A stretch of DNA of 64,000 nucleotides from Luscinia megarhynchos. Lineage: Eukaryota > Chordata > Aves > Passeriformes > Turdidae. This document shows, one piece after another, positions 26,601 through 38,560 of this stretch (positions within the stretch are counted from its first letter, which is position 1; every line of letters begins with the position of its first letter). The translations under genes and the position numbers were made by a program. The stretch is taken from positions 20,095,820-20,159,819 of the forward strand of contig CM067569.1 of NCBI GenBank assembly GCA_034336665.1. Direction: 5' to 3'. The notes under the pieces were generated by a model. It saw nothing but the letters and a program-made list of their open reading frames with translations, ran no database searches and was not told the origin of the DNA.

Positions 26601-29600
26601 ATGAAAGCTCCTCAAGGGGTTTGACCAGGAGATCCTGGGGAAACAAGGATTCTTCAGTCTGAGAAAGAGCTGGCAGAAGGGGAGATGAGAGAGTGTTTAT
26701 TAAATCAAGAAAGGCACCCAAAATGCTTATCTGGGAAAGGCAGCCCATTCCTTCTGGTAACAAGAACTAAGGGGCACTGAACTCAGTATTTAGGCAGAAG
26801 CTTTAAAACAAACAAAAGGAAATTATTTTTCAAATAATTCATGGAAGGATTGCAGACCTTGATGCCCATGATCTTGTGGAAGTCCACTCTGTGAGCAAAC
26901 TCAAAAATTTAAATTAAAAATAATGAAAGAACAGTTCTAATCCTAGAACTTTTGGCTTGGGAAGCTATCAACCACAAGTAACTGGAAGGTGAGGCTATCT
27001 CAGATGTGGTAACAATTTGAATTTTGTCCTCTACATTCATCTTTCCCCTAAACCAGTCACACTGACCACTGCCAGAGCAGAAGTCGACATTAGAAGGATC
27101 TTTGAGGCACAACTGTGCCCATTCTCATACTCCCATGTATCTAGTTTTCACAATGCTCCTTAATGAGAAATTGTCTGTATTATTGGGTCCACTATACAGA
27201 TGAGGAATTAACTATGTACATCAAGGCCCAGGGTAGCACAACTTTTTGGAAATTTTGACTGGTAACCACAATTCAGAAGTTAGGTACTATCCTTAAAAGT
27301 CATCCTGAAGTGACTTTGTACTTCTAAAGGGCAGCACCCTTTCAAACCTCTGCACTTGTGACTATTCCATGTTAACTCCAGTATACCTACTCCAGTATCT
27401 ACTTCCATGGGCCAAGTTATTTACCAACAGGAGCTTTTCCACAATGATTTCAGCAGCTATTACTCCTGTTTTCTGCTCTCTCTTTGCCTACAGCTGCAAA
27501 AACTAATGCATGCTGATAGTGAAATCTTACTGCAGTTAACCTATTTTAAATACATATGTGTTTTTTATATATTATCAAATAGCATTTTCTGGTGTAAGGC
27601 AAGCTGGCTGTTCTTAGAGCAGCAACTAGCAAATCAGTTATGCAATCAAGGTTGTTGTTCCATTGTTTGCTTTTTTTTAAAAAAAGAAAAAATTAAAATG
27701 CTCTCAAAGTGGCCATTGTGTGGTAAAAGGGTAAATGCTTACTGGCTTTGCTGGTACAACAGCTTGTCTGAATTAATACTGAAAAACAACACACTTTTAT
27801 GCAAAATAAGTAAATTGACTTGAGATTCTTTTCATATCAGGTCTGAGAAAAGCAGACAAAAACCCTGTTTCCCTCCTCTGCTCCTAATTTTAAACAGGGG
27901 CTTCATAGCTTTTTGTCTGTCTCAGTGTGTTTAATGTTTCCTGGAGGCCTGCAAAGGCATGCAAAATATTTTAGTTCAAGGCCTCTATATGGTTGTAATA
28001 GGAAATAGATGTCTCCCTTAAAGAGAGGGGTTAGTATAGAAACAGATTATCTGAATGACAGCAGAGTCTTAAGTGTTTATTTCAAAGGGAAGGAAAGGAC
28101 AGATAAATATTTACTGCTTTCTGTCCACGTAAAATACAGACACTGCCCATTTTCAGTTACTTCTTGTCTAAATAATCCAGGTTATTGTCTGATCCTGTTC
28201 TCTTGGTCAGGATTTGTCTTCATGTTAAAAAAAAGTTCTGATCACTGACAGATGCATCCTTTGAGTTGCAGAAGAGTCTCACAAAGAGAAGGCTGTTTTT
28301 TAAGACCTTTATGCTTGTACAAGATGTGTGGTCACCAGGAACGAATCACAGACTTTTTGGTCTACCTGGGAAAATACACATTTCCTGTGTAAGGCTTCAC
28401 ACTATGCTGAAATATCCTTTTGGAAAAAATCTGAGTGTTCCAGTGCTAACAGGCTGAAAAATGGTGGAGACGTAAATACAAAGAAGGGTTTGCTTCTTAC
28501 TCCTATCCCCTCTCACTTCACCCTGAAGGGTAAGTGCCATCCCCTTCCTGGCAGGGTAGAGGATGACAGAACAAGAACAGATGTTCTCTTTCCTCCTGCA
28601 CAAACCTTAATCAATAATGCTCAGGTCCTGAGCTTTGATTCATTTGTGGCAGGAAGCTTTGAGTCTGAGTCTCCCATTCCTGACAAGTCCATCCTTTCTC
28701 CTTTTCACTCCCTTATGTACCTACTGTTAGAGAACCAACAGAATTAGAAGTAAATTTGGGACAATTATCATTTCCCAGATGCAGTCTTACCTTTCCTATT
28801 TCACAGCTTGACTAAAACTGGTGAGATCTCTCTTTCTCACCCATTCTCACCCTCTTTTAATTAAAAGTTGGATGGTAAATCAAGAGCAATCTAGAGGGGC
28901 TTAGAGCAAATCTTATTATCTTCCTTTAGCTGCATCTACACTCTTATATAAGAAGACATTAAGGAAATGACTGATGGAGTTAAGTGCAGTAGGTGCAACT
29001 CAGTGGAATGCTGCTTATCAAAACAACAGCCAAGAAGCAATGTATGATTGTTCAGTAGATGAATGAGAGATCAATACCAATGGCTCATATTCTGGGATGC
29101 TTCTGCATGCACAGGCATTCCTCTGTATAAAGCAACTTAATTAAAATCCCCTAAAATCAGCAGACTTCTGACAATTCAATGGCTGGATAGGAAGTCCCTA
29201 AGGTGTTACAGAGGAAAATGGTCATTCAATAAATGCTGCTTTCCTCTGAACAAGTACCTTAGCACAAAGCCTTCAAACACAGGTGTTTTTACAGATCAGG
29301 AGAGTTGCTTTCATATTTGAAGGTGCAAATGGATAACCTCCAGCAAGCCCAGCTGATGAGAGTTACACCTGTGTTATGAGCTAAAACAGCATAATAAATT
29401 TATGCAGCAACTGCAATCCAATAACATTTTCTGTGGAGCTCCTCAGTGTCTTCATCTTGTCTCATTAAAAAATACATTTTTTTTAAAGTAATAAATCAAG
29501 TTTGGAGTACCAGTTAATTTCTCCCAATTCCGTTTTCTCTTTACCCTTTTTTCCATTGAATGGAGCAAAGAGATGAAAAGGAAAGGAGAAGAAAGCTATT

Positions 29601-31250
29601 TAGATCAAAGAAGAGGAAACAGAAGAAAAGAGAACAATTTTTCAAGGAAAGAAAGGGATTTCAAAGCTGAAAGTAAAAACTTTCTGTCTCATTCTGGAAA
29701 CACAATGCAGTTATTCCTGACATTAAAACAGAAGATCTTCTTTTGCCACATTTTGCTGCACAGTTTACATCACCAATTGCTTCCGTCTGGAAACATTCAC
29801 GTTATTCAAATTGAATACTGAGAGGGAAGAGGGGAGTTGCACTATAGATGGATTAGATGGCCAATTGCACTAAAACAACAACCTTAGACTTTTGGTTCTG
29901 GAATGGCATGCACTGTATTACTAGTGATGCTGTTATCTTTGGAAAATTCACAGGAGTTTTATTAATACCTGTAATTATTAAGATACATAAGATTATTAAC
30001 TTTGGCTTTAGACCAATGTCTCTATGACATAATGAAGATGTTCATGGGATCTTTCCAAAATTCTGCCATATTTGACCCTTCCAAGCCATTCCTACAGTCT
30101 GCCTTGAAAAACAGCTTTGTGTTTCCACAGAGAAAAAGATCACTGAAAACTGTGGGCGAACAAATCTATCCTGACTGGTCTCTCACCATAAATCCCTAAA
30201 AAGTGGTAAAGGACTACTGCCCTTTAACTAGCATCTGCAGGCTAATCAATGGGCCTCAGAAATCAGACACAATCCTAGCTTCTAAGCAATACTTTTGGAC
30301 AAGCTCTCAATTCCCATTTTCAGCCTAACTAAAATGTTCCTCAGCAGTGCTATCTTTTAAATAAATAAGCATTTTCTCAACAGAGAGCAGCAAGCTGTCT
30401 GTGCCCAGCATTTTACATGACCATGGAAGATAAGGTTCATTTTGACTGAGGTCACCACAAACTGCAAGGCCTAATCTGAAGTTCCATGGGATATTTAATA
30501 CCTTCCCTGAGCAAAGAAGGTTCACATTTCTCAGATTCCATTAAAAGAAAAAAAGCACACACTTTATGGAACCAACTGAGATTGACCTAACTTGGAAAAC
30601 TGGTTGGCTGATGCAATGTGATCAAGCATCTTAGATGCTGAGCAGAACCTCAACAGTCTCAATCTGTACACTGGATTGTGAAGCCTCTCCCTTCCCACTC
30701 CCTTCCCCACCCACCCTGAAAGCACTCTGCTTTGGGAGTGGTTTTCCTCACCAGGGAAGCCAAACTTTCTTTTAATGTGGTTCACAGAAAGTTTAGCTGG
30801 TTTTCTTTCTCCAGCCCACCTAGGCTGGAAAAAGACATTAGTCCCAACCAAAATCCAGTATAATAACTGCCCAAGATCAAGAACTGTGGGGTGTTCTTTT
30901 CAACTTGCAAGGAAGCAATCCCACAATTGCAATTTCTTGTGTCTCGTTATGATAATGGTGGTGTAGTATAACCATAGAATGAGAATTGTACTGGAATTGT
31001 TTGAGTATAGTTATTGTACAAGCACTTTCAGATGCTTTCATCCAAAAAAAGGAAAACAAGGGATTAGATCAATTCTAGGGATCCTCTAAGCATAGGAAGA
31101 GCTACCAATAAATTCAAGGGTAATAGAAGTAATGAGCTGCATAGGATGAATTTTATTTTAACTTGTCTTTAATGATACACCACGGGATACAGAAACTGAG
31201 CTGTGGAGTACAAACAGTGCAATGGCGAGGTATAATGAATGGATTCATTT

Positions 31251-31314
31251 CTGATCCAAAGTCTGCTATCAGTAACATGTATCATGTTACTGCCTTCAAT
31301 GAGCTTTGGATCAG
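31251..31314. repeat. Nested perfect inverted repeat (64 bp)
   Basis: An outer pair of 11-bp arms, CTGATCCAAAG at 31251-31261 and CTTTGGATCAG at 31304-31314, is perfectly complementary. Inside it lies a second perfect pair of 10-bp arms, CAGTAACATG at 31270-31279 and CATGTTACTG at 31283-31292, separated by only TAT. The two stems are joined by an unpaired 8-base left side and 11-base right side. The whole could fold as a two-storey hairpin in RNA or extrude as a cruciform. It may be the worn remnant of a short palindromic (MITE-like) element or a structured RNA, but the sequence does not say which. Confidence 0.8.
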
Positions 31315-33239
31315 CCTCCCATGAGCATCATGTAAAGGATATGAAGTCAAACAACAAGAAAAACAAGGACAGTGTAATTTCAGCAATATATGTGGGGGAA
31401 AAATTTACTTTCCAGAAAAATAGGACCTGGGAGATTCCACATATTATCAGATCACTGATTTGCATAATGCAAAAGCTTTTATCAGTACCAGAAGCCTCAG
31501 GATCACATACAAAAAAACAATCAGCAATTCTGGGAAAGCTGCAGCTGGGTATTCCTCCTGTTTGACAAAGGCACACAGTAGCTTCCCCAGGTCTGTGAGG
31601 CACCATTTTTTCTTTGCTGGGTAAGTTTTCAGCTGGATTCATTCTCAGTTCACCTGATCATGTCACATCAACACCAGAGCTAACACAAAGTATGGGTGAA
31701 GCTGGGATATGGCCATATTCTTTCAGTGGCAGCCAGGACTTGGATCAGTTTACGCCTGTCCTGAAACCACAGATCCACAGAAGAACCCAAAAGATCTTTT
31801 ACAGGTCAGCACAACAAAGTAAAAGCCAAGAGAACAACACAGGCTCCAGAAACCAGGTATTTGGGAACAAGTAAGCTTGTACTTCCAGAGCAATGCACCT
31901 GGCCCTTCTAAAGAGCAATAAACAAAGATCTGAATTGACTCCCAAGAAGAGAGGACGGTCTGGAAGCCCGTAACCTAGCATCATTCCTCTTTGGCTGGCT
32001 TAATGCTCTCCAAGCAGGTAATTTTCCTCCTGATTACAGGGTGATATCTCCCCTTCCACGAAGGACACATCATTTCTGATAAAAGGTTCTGTATGTTTGC
32101 CACCTACCCTGCTTTCAGCACAAAGAAAGCACCCTGTTCCTTTCCCTGGGATGAGTCAAACTCAAAGGCAGGGCAGTACCCACAGACACTCCAAATGTAC
32201 ACTTTCATTCTAGACCTGAAAGGTCTCTTGGTCATCACAAGGTTGCAGTCTGGGTCCTCCCTCTGCCTGTGTCTTTGATTTGGCTGAAGCCCCATCCCAG
32301 CTCTGCCTCCTTTTCTCTGCCGTTTATCACTGCAGCCCTGGTGGTCCCTGCACGTTGCACAGCTGCTCCTCCTCCCTCCCTGCCTAAGCTAACTCTAAAA
32401 TGCCTCCTTGGCAGATGTTTTCCACGTGTTTCACTCTCCTTTTTTTCCCCCACCCCCATCTCTTCCAAGGCAAGTAACAATCTATCTCCTTGATCCTTCA
32501 GATCCAGTCCTAAAGTATCCCTTAATCAACTTGTCCAGCTTGATTCTGGGGTAGGCAAGAAACAAGTCTGCTTTTTCCTCCATGAGGATACATGGGCAGG
32601 AGACAAAAATAAGCCTTAACCTTGGCACTGCCTTTAGTTTCCATTTCACCTTCAGACGATCAGCTTTGGTTTTGGTATGTTTTATGTTTTTGGCTTTCTT
32701 TCTGGATTGGATTTTATTTCTTGGAATTACTTTGTTAAGCATGATTAATATGTGTATCACTTGCCACTTTTCCTTCTAGTTATCCTTCTGTTTATTAGCT
32801 GCCACTGAGGCCTTATTTACAGGTACAAATCTTAAGTTTATAGGTACTTCACAGGTCCCATCCCCTTTCTCTGTGGCATTTCCCACTCTCCATCTGTCTT
32901 TTCTTGGCACCAGTGCCTACAGTGGCAGCAGACATTTATACAAATTGCCATCACTCTGCTTCATCTCTCAAAAACTGGTTTTGATATCAGCCCAATTCAA
33001 ACCAGTTTCACAAGCTCATGTTAACTGTAGATCAGACCTAAACCAATAAACTCCAGCTGGACCAGTACTGTAACACCCATTTTAAGGTACTACAACTTCC
33101 AGTCACTTGTATGTAGAGACGGTTTTGAAGGCAAGGGATGGGTGCAGCATTTTCATCTCCTCCTGTGCCATATTATGTTATATGTCATGCTATGTTCCTC
33201 TGAGCCTACTGACTTTAGGCCAAGTCCTGAACACAGTCA

Positions 33240-33735
33240 TCAGTGTACCAAAGGATACATCCATAGCCAGTGGGCCAGCCCTGCCACAAGGAGTGGGCGA
33301 GCACCCGAGCACACAGTGCCAAAACGGCCAAGAGAGAGATTAGCAGAAGATCCCAAGCACCTACAAACCTGAAACTAGAACCTGAAGTCATGCAGATTTG
33401 GCCTAAACCACAGACAGTCCACAAAATACTTGTCAACAAGGGCTTCATTCTTTAAAACCCTGACTCTGGTCTCGGTCACGAGCAGGGAGTAGCTGGTGGC
33501 TGGGCTGTTTCTGCAGCCCAGGCACTTGGCCCTCACAAATGGCCTTGAGCTGGCGAGAGGGGACAGGGCAGACAGTGTCACCAGCCCCTCTCTTCACTGG
33601 CAACCGTGTCAGAGAACAAAAGCTGGTGGCAGGACATCCCTTTTCTGACAGCATCACTCCTGAATTTGCTGTCTCTGTGAAAGCAGCTCTCCAGCATGTG
33701 ATTTCCCACACACCACAAGGACTCCAATAAAAGCT
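33240..33735 (+). other. GC-richer block ending in AATAAA
   Basis: Relative to its surroundings this stretch is visibly richer in G and C and contains several CpGs (for example GGGCGAGCACCCGAGC near 33297 and CTCGGTCACGAGCAG near 33471). It carries overlapping short open frames on both strands and ends with a plus-strand AATAAA at 33726-33731 followed by the T/G-rich GCTCTGTTGCATTC. This could be the last exon of a non-coding transcript, a worn LTR (AATAAA plus a CT/GT-rich tail), or nothing functional. No protein family is recognised in any frame. Confidence 0.25.
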
Positions 33736-34485
33736 CTGTTGCATTCAGCCAAATGTTTAGTACTCCTCTGATATCTGTATATTAAAAATTACTGTGGGGG
33801 TGAGGGAGAGCAAAAGGAAGTGTAATAGTCTGAGAATATTAAGTGTAGCACTGGGTGAAGAAAATTTTTGCTTCCCAAATGCCACATGCAGATTTATTGC
33901 AGGAACAAAATGGGTGTGTAGGCACTGAAAAGCCCTAGGCAAAGTCCTGCATTTCATTTTCTGCACTACCCAGAAACTCTCTCCAGGACTTGAGCTGTGT
34001 CACTTCATTTTCTGATATTTCATAAACATGCAAAAGTTTACATTAATGCTACATATTTTTAAGGCTGTATACTTAAGAATCTTTCACTATGCCCAGATCT
34101 CAGATGAAACTTCAAGGCACCATCAACCAAAATTGGCAGAAATCTGCCTAATTTTGTAGCACTGACATGAAATTTTTTATGAACTACTAGAACTTGGACT
34201 CATTTATTTTAAGAGGTGAAAAGCCTCCCAGCAAGATGGTCAAGACTGTATGCATTTTAATTATTAACCTGGCTGTCAAAATTGCTGGGGAGTCCTGCTG
34301 CTCCCAATACTGCCAACAGACTGCAAGGAGGAAAGTAGCAAGTGATGGCAGTTCTTTCTCAGCACCGACTATCTCATGGCTTCATGTACAATTCCAACTG
34401 GACAGTTTTGGTTCTAAAGAGCAGAAAGAACATTAGGGGTTTTGAGGGTATATTTTAGTTACTTGTCAGGTTTTTGTGGTTTCTT

Positions 34486-34525
34486 GGGGTTTTTTTTTTT
34501 GTTTTGGTTTGGGGGTTTTTTTGGG
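34486..34525. repeat. G/T-rich low-complexity tract
   Basis: The tract alternates G runs and T runs: GGGG, 11 T, GTTTTGGTTT, GGGGG, seven T, GGG. It has three G runs of three or more within 40 bases, one short of a standard quadruplex motif. It is treated as low-complexity sequence. Confidence 0.75.
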
Positions 34526-37500
34526 CTATCTAGTGCTCTAGACAGCTCTATTCCGTGCCTGCTTATAACATCACTATTTCTCTCTTCCTATACAGTTCAC
34601 TGGACTCAAGGATTTATTGAGAGTCCATTTCACTGGAAGCTCATGATGCTCTGTTTCCTGTAGCTTCCATATAGAACACATTGCAAGCAACAGATAAAAA
34701 TATCTGTATCACTCTTTGGTTTTCAGTTCCTTGATACTGCTGTTAAAAATAAAAAGGAAAAGTCTCAAGAATTCAGTATTAATCTAGGGAAAAGAAATTC
34801 AGGTCGGAAGCAGCAAACAATAAAAGAAGCTTCCCAGGTGGAGCACAGAGAAGGAAAACGAAGTGTAGAGCTCCAAAGACCAAAAGGTAATAAAGAACAC
34901 TTGCATTTTGATCAAGACAGAACAAGAAACTATACTTAATGCTTTTAAAGACAAAGACTTTATTCCATTCTGTCCCATCCTCAATACCTGCAAGACACTT
35001 TCTATCAGATCTGCATACTGAACACATTGCTTGAATATTAAAAAGTGGCAGGAAAATATTTTCCTATCCATTCCTGGACATTTCATATTCAGGCTTATCT
35101 CATATTTAACAACTTCTTTGCCATTCTTTACTACCTCCTGAACTCATTATCTTGCTTCACTTCCCATTTTCACTCTTTTTACACCTTCTGATTTGTTAGT
35201 TCCTAGACCTGCAAATCCTGTTCTCTAGTCATCACCTTCTCAGAAATCACTTCTCCTTCAAATAATTCTCACCCTTCCTCCTATAAGCAGCTGTTCTCTA
35301 TGTTATTATCTAGGCAGGATTGAGACTGGTGACTCTACAGTGCCAAGAACAGGTCTTATTTATGTTTGTGGATCCTTGTCTAACTTTATGCTGCTGTGTA
35401 AATGTTTAATAGGTACTAATGCATTTGCTGGAACAAGCTGTGTGCTAATACACACTGAACTGTTTGGATACAACCCTTGCTGACTGTCAGAAGCTTCTGG
35501 AATAAAACAAAATGCAGTCTTTTGGTGACACTGCATTTTCAAAGCTAAAGGATCCAACAGCTGAAGTAGTCTAATGAACCATCATAGTACTGGAAATGGC
35601 CTTATCTACCCTTTCCATGTTTGAAAGAGGATAGAGTTTGAAAGCTTAGCACTAAGGGTGTGAGGTTGCACTCAGCTACAGCCACTGTACCTTATGTCCT
35701 CTATTTTATCTATCTCCAGACTCCCAAGGTCACAACATTTTAAACAAATCTTCCAGATCTTTGCTTTTTCACACTGGTATTGGCATGATTTTCCTGTGGA
35801 CTGTGTCATGCCCTGTGTAGAATTATTTGTGAAACAGAAAGCCCAGTGGCAGATCAGATGCATAGTTTTTATTTCAGGCACCAATCAAGAGCTGAGTGAT
35901 TCCAGCACAAACACACCACACAAGCAGCAACTGCTCAAGCAAGCAGAGAATGAATGATCTCTTGGCCTCAGGGCCAATGAACAGTAATGCTAATGGAGAA
36001 AATGCAACAAGGACAGCAGGAGTGTCAGGCCTACGTCATGGGGGCTAGAACTCAAGGAGACAAACAAACCACATCACAAATTTCCAAAACTTGTGTGAAA
36101 GGAAAGCTTTGGGGTTTGTTATTTCTGTATCAGGTTCTTCCTAATGGTGAGACTGATGATGACAAATCTGATCCCATAATCTTAACTATTTGTGCCCTGT
36201 TGCCATGAAATCCAAGGACATAAAGAATCACTGCTGTTGCATTTTGTAGGGACTCTGAAATGAGGAGTGCTGGGTGGTGTCAATCCAGCTTCCGCTTCCA
36301 ACACTGCATCCTAGGATCAGGTTCTGTTTCCTGTTAATTTTAATATAGTTTCAATGACAGTACTCTTGATGTCTTAGCCTTGAAAGAGAACTTGACCGAG
36401 AGATGAATTGAGAAGGTTTTCCCAACTGGCAGTGTGCATTAGGAAAGAAAAAGAGCTAAATCTGATAGGAGCAAGTTCAAGCAAAAGACAACTCTATCAG
36501 GAAAAATTCCCGTAGCAGTGAAGTCTATTGGACTTTATACAGTTTCCTCTGTGGCATAAAACATACGCCACCACTTCGGTCTTTACAAGGAGACTGGGCC
36601 AAGCAGTACAAAAATACATTGCAGGGCCACAGCTACATCAGCATGGCAGCAGAACACACGAGCTAATAACTATCTTGTCTCTCATGTTCAACATTATGAA
36701 TGACAAGATTTCAGTACCAGTCAATTTACCTGTAACCAATACAATTTTCAGAGTTCAGATTTAGTGTGAATTACAATCTGCTTGGAAGGAAAGATGTGCA
36801 TGATTCATGAAGTGATAATTATGACAGATTTAAAGGAAGGTGCAGGGAAGAGAAAGGCTTCTTGTTGCAAATGAGTTAGGGGCAGAGACTTTCAGAAAGA
36901 TCAGAACAGAAACACTTTAGAAAATCTGCCCCTATATGACTGAAAGCTGAACTCTTTACAGCAATTCCCACCAGCTGCAAATGTTCAACATTTGCACCAA
37001 AACCTGTTCCCAGCTCTCTACCTACTGTAACTGCTGTCAGGAACATTTCTCCTAAAGATGTAATAATTTTCATGAACTTTCCAAGTCATCAAATATCAGA
37101 ACTCACATGTGAGAGGATTTTCACAGGAGAATATAATTCTTTTGGTGAAGCTCTCCTTGTTTGAGGAACATGCTTTTCAAATTATAAAAACTGTTGCATC
37201 ATGAGCTGGGAAAGTGCTACAATGCCTTTGTGTTTAATGCAAACTAATTTGAAACAAAGAGGAGAAGACTAAGATCTGTTTGTTGTTTTATATCACCTCT
37301 AAAAAACACAGTTTCAAGTATCCAAATAAATAATCAAAAGAATAGGAAACTGAGCAATTAATCTTACATGATCAATTCAGTGTTCACAGCTTGTAGGAAC
37401 TCTGAACTTGTTGCTGAAAGCGTGCCCTCCACCCAGGAATTAGCTTTGTCAAGGAATACAGATCCAGTTCACAAAAATGTGTTTCTGTAGCAACCATAAA

Positions 37501-38295
37501 ACTGCTTTCACAGACGTTTTGTTTTGTCCTTTAAAATGCAACCAATTTGGACTCAGATATGATTTCAGTAATTTGCATTCATTCTGGTATGAACCAAATT
37601 ATGATGCCTTGTGTATTCACAGAAAAGTCATGTCTCCTAAAGGTTGTTTTCAAGGATGAACTGGTAAGCCTTGGGGACTAAGAAGCCCTTTAAAATTGGG
37701 GTCAAGCTAGGCATTCGAATTAAAAAATAATAAATAAATGCATTTGGAGAGACAAAGGCCTATTGTATACCAGTCTTCCAGGAAAACCCATGGGTGGCTG
37801 AGAATTACTTGGGAAAACTTTGTGGAAATTAATTCTGATTCATTCTCAGTTCTTTCTTCCACACTGAAAAGAGGGGTCTATGGAGGCAGAAAAGCATTGG
37901 TGAGTTCACACAGGGTCACGGAATATCCGGCATTCCAGATGCAGAGCTAGAAAATATTCACATTTCTTGTACACTGAAAGAGAGAACCAGCACCTTCCCT
38001 GCCTATGGATCCCAGAGAGCCCAGGCCACCACCAGCTCCAGCTACAAGAGGCTGGTGTGTACTTAGAAGGTACAGAGGAGTAAAAATTGCAGTCAAAGCT
38101 TATGTGGTACAATAGTTCAAAGGAACCACTGCCCACCCTCTTCAAAAGGAAGGAAAAAACCCAAAAATATGACTAAACCCAAAAAAGAGTCCCACTGTTC
38201 CTCATCATACATTGTTTTCTGTTACCAGGCAGGCACTGTTAAGCTGACATATACAGTTCATTAGAAATTAGAATTTTACTCGGGAATTTTGCATT

Positions 38296-38310
38296 TATAT
38301 ATATATATAT
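38296..38310. repeat. Short (TA)n microsatellite
   Basis: Fifteen bases of pure alternating T and A are followed directly by the A/T-rich AAAATATAAATC. It is a short simple repeat. Confidence 0.8.
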
Positions 38311-38550
38311 AAAATATAAATCATTAGGCTACATGGTTCTTTACATTTGTTAAAAAAATTATTATGCTGTATTATGGGCTTTTACAGTGACATTTACAGA
38401 AAAACACTATTCTTTACTCTTAACTCTGCAGTCATATGTTAATAATTATCACCACAAAAGCTACTTCAATTCTTCCAAGTTATACAACCAACTAGACAGC
38501 AAACACAGCTTTGAACCTTTGAACATTGGGTTCTTATTTACCATATTATC

Positions 38551-38560
38551 CTATTTTTAG
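38551..38560. promoter_or_regulatory. Candidate MEF2 site
   Basis: CTATTTTTAG is the textbook MEF2-binding sequence, with no mismatch to YTA(W4)TAR. It lies about 240 bases from the (TA)n tract in an AT-rich stretch. No promoter or exon is visible beside it. Confidence 0.2.

Noticed and set aside
26850..26885. CCTTGATG...GATCTTGTGGAAGTCC as a CR1 tail
   Set aside because: Only scattered similarity, and the order of blocks does not fit the CR1 end.
27407..27823. 138-codon plus-strand open frame
   Set aside because: Unrecognised peptide rich in C, F, L and W, translating AT-rich and poly(A/T) sequence. No supporting signals.
28328..28747. 139-codon plus-strand open frame
   Set aside because: No family resemblance and no Kozak or splice context. 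Open frames of this length are expected by chance in 64 kb.
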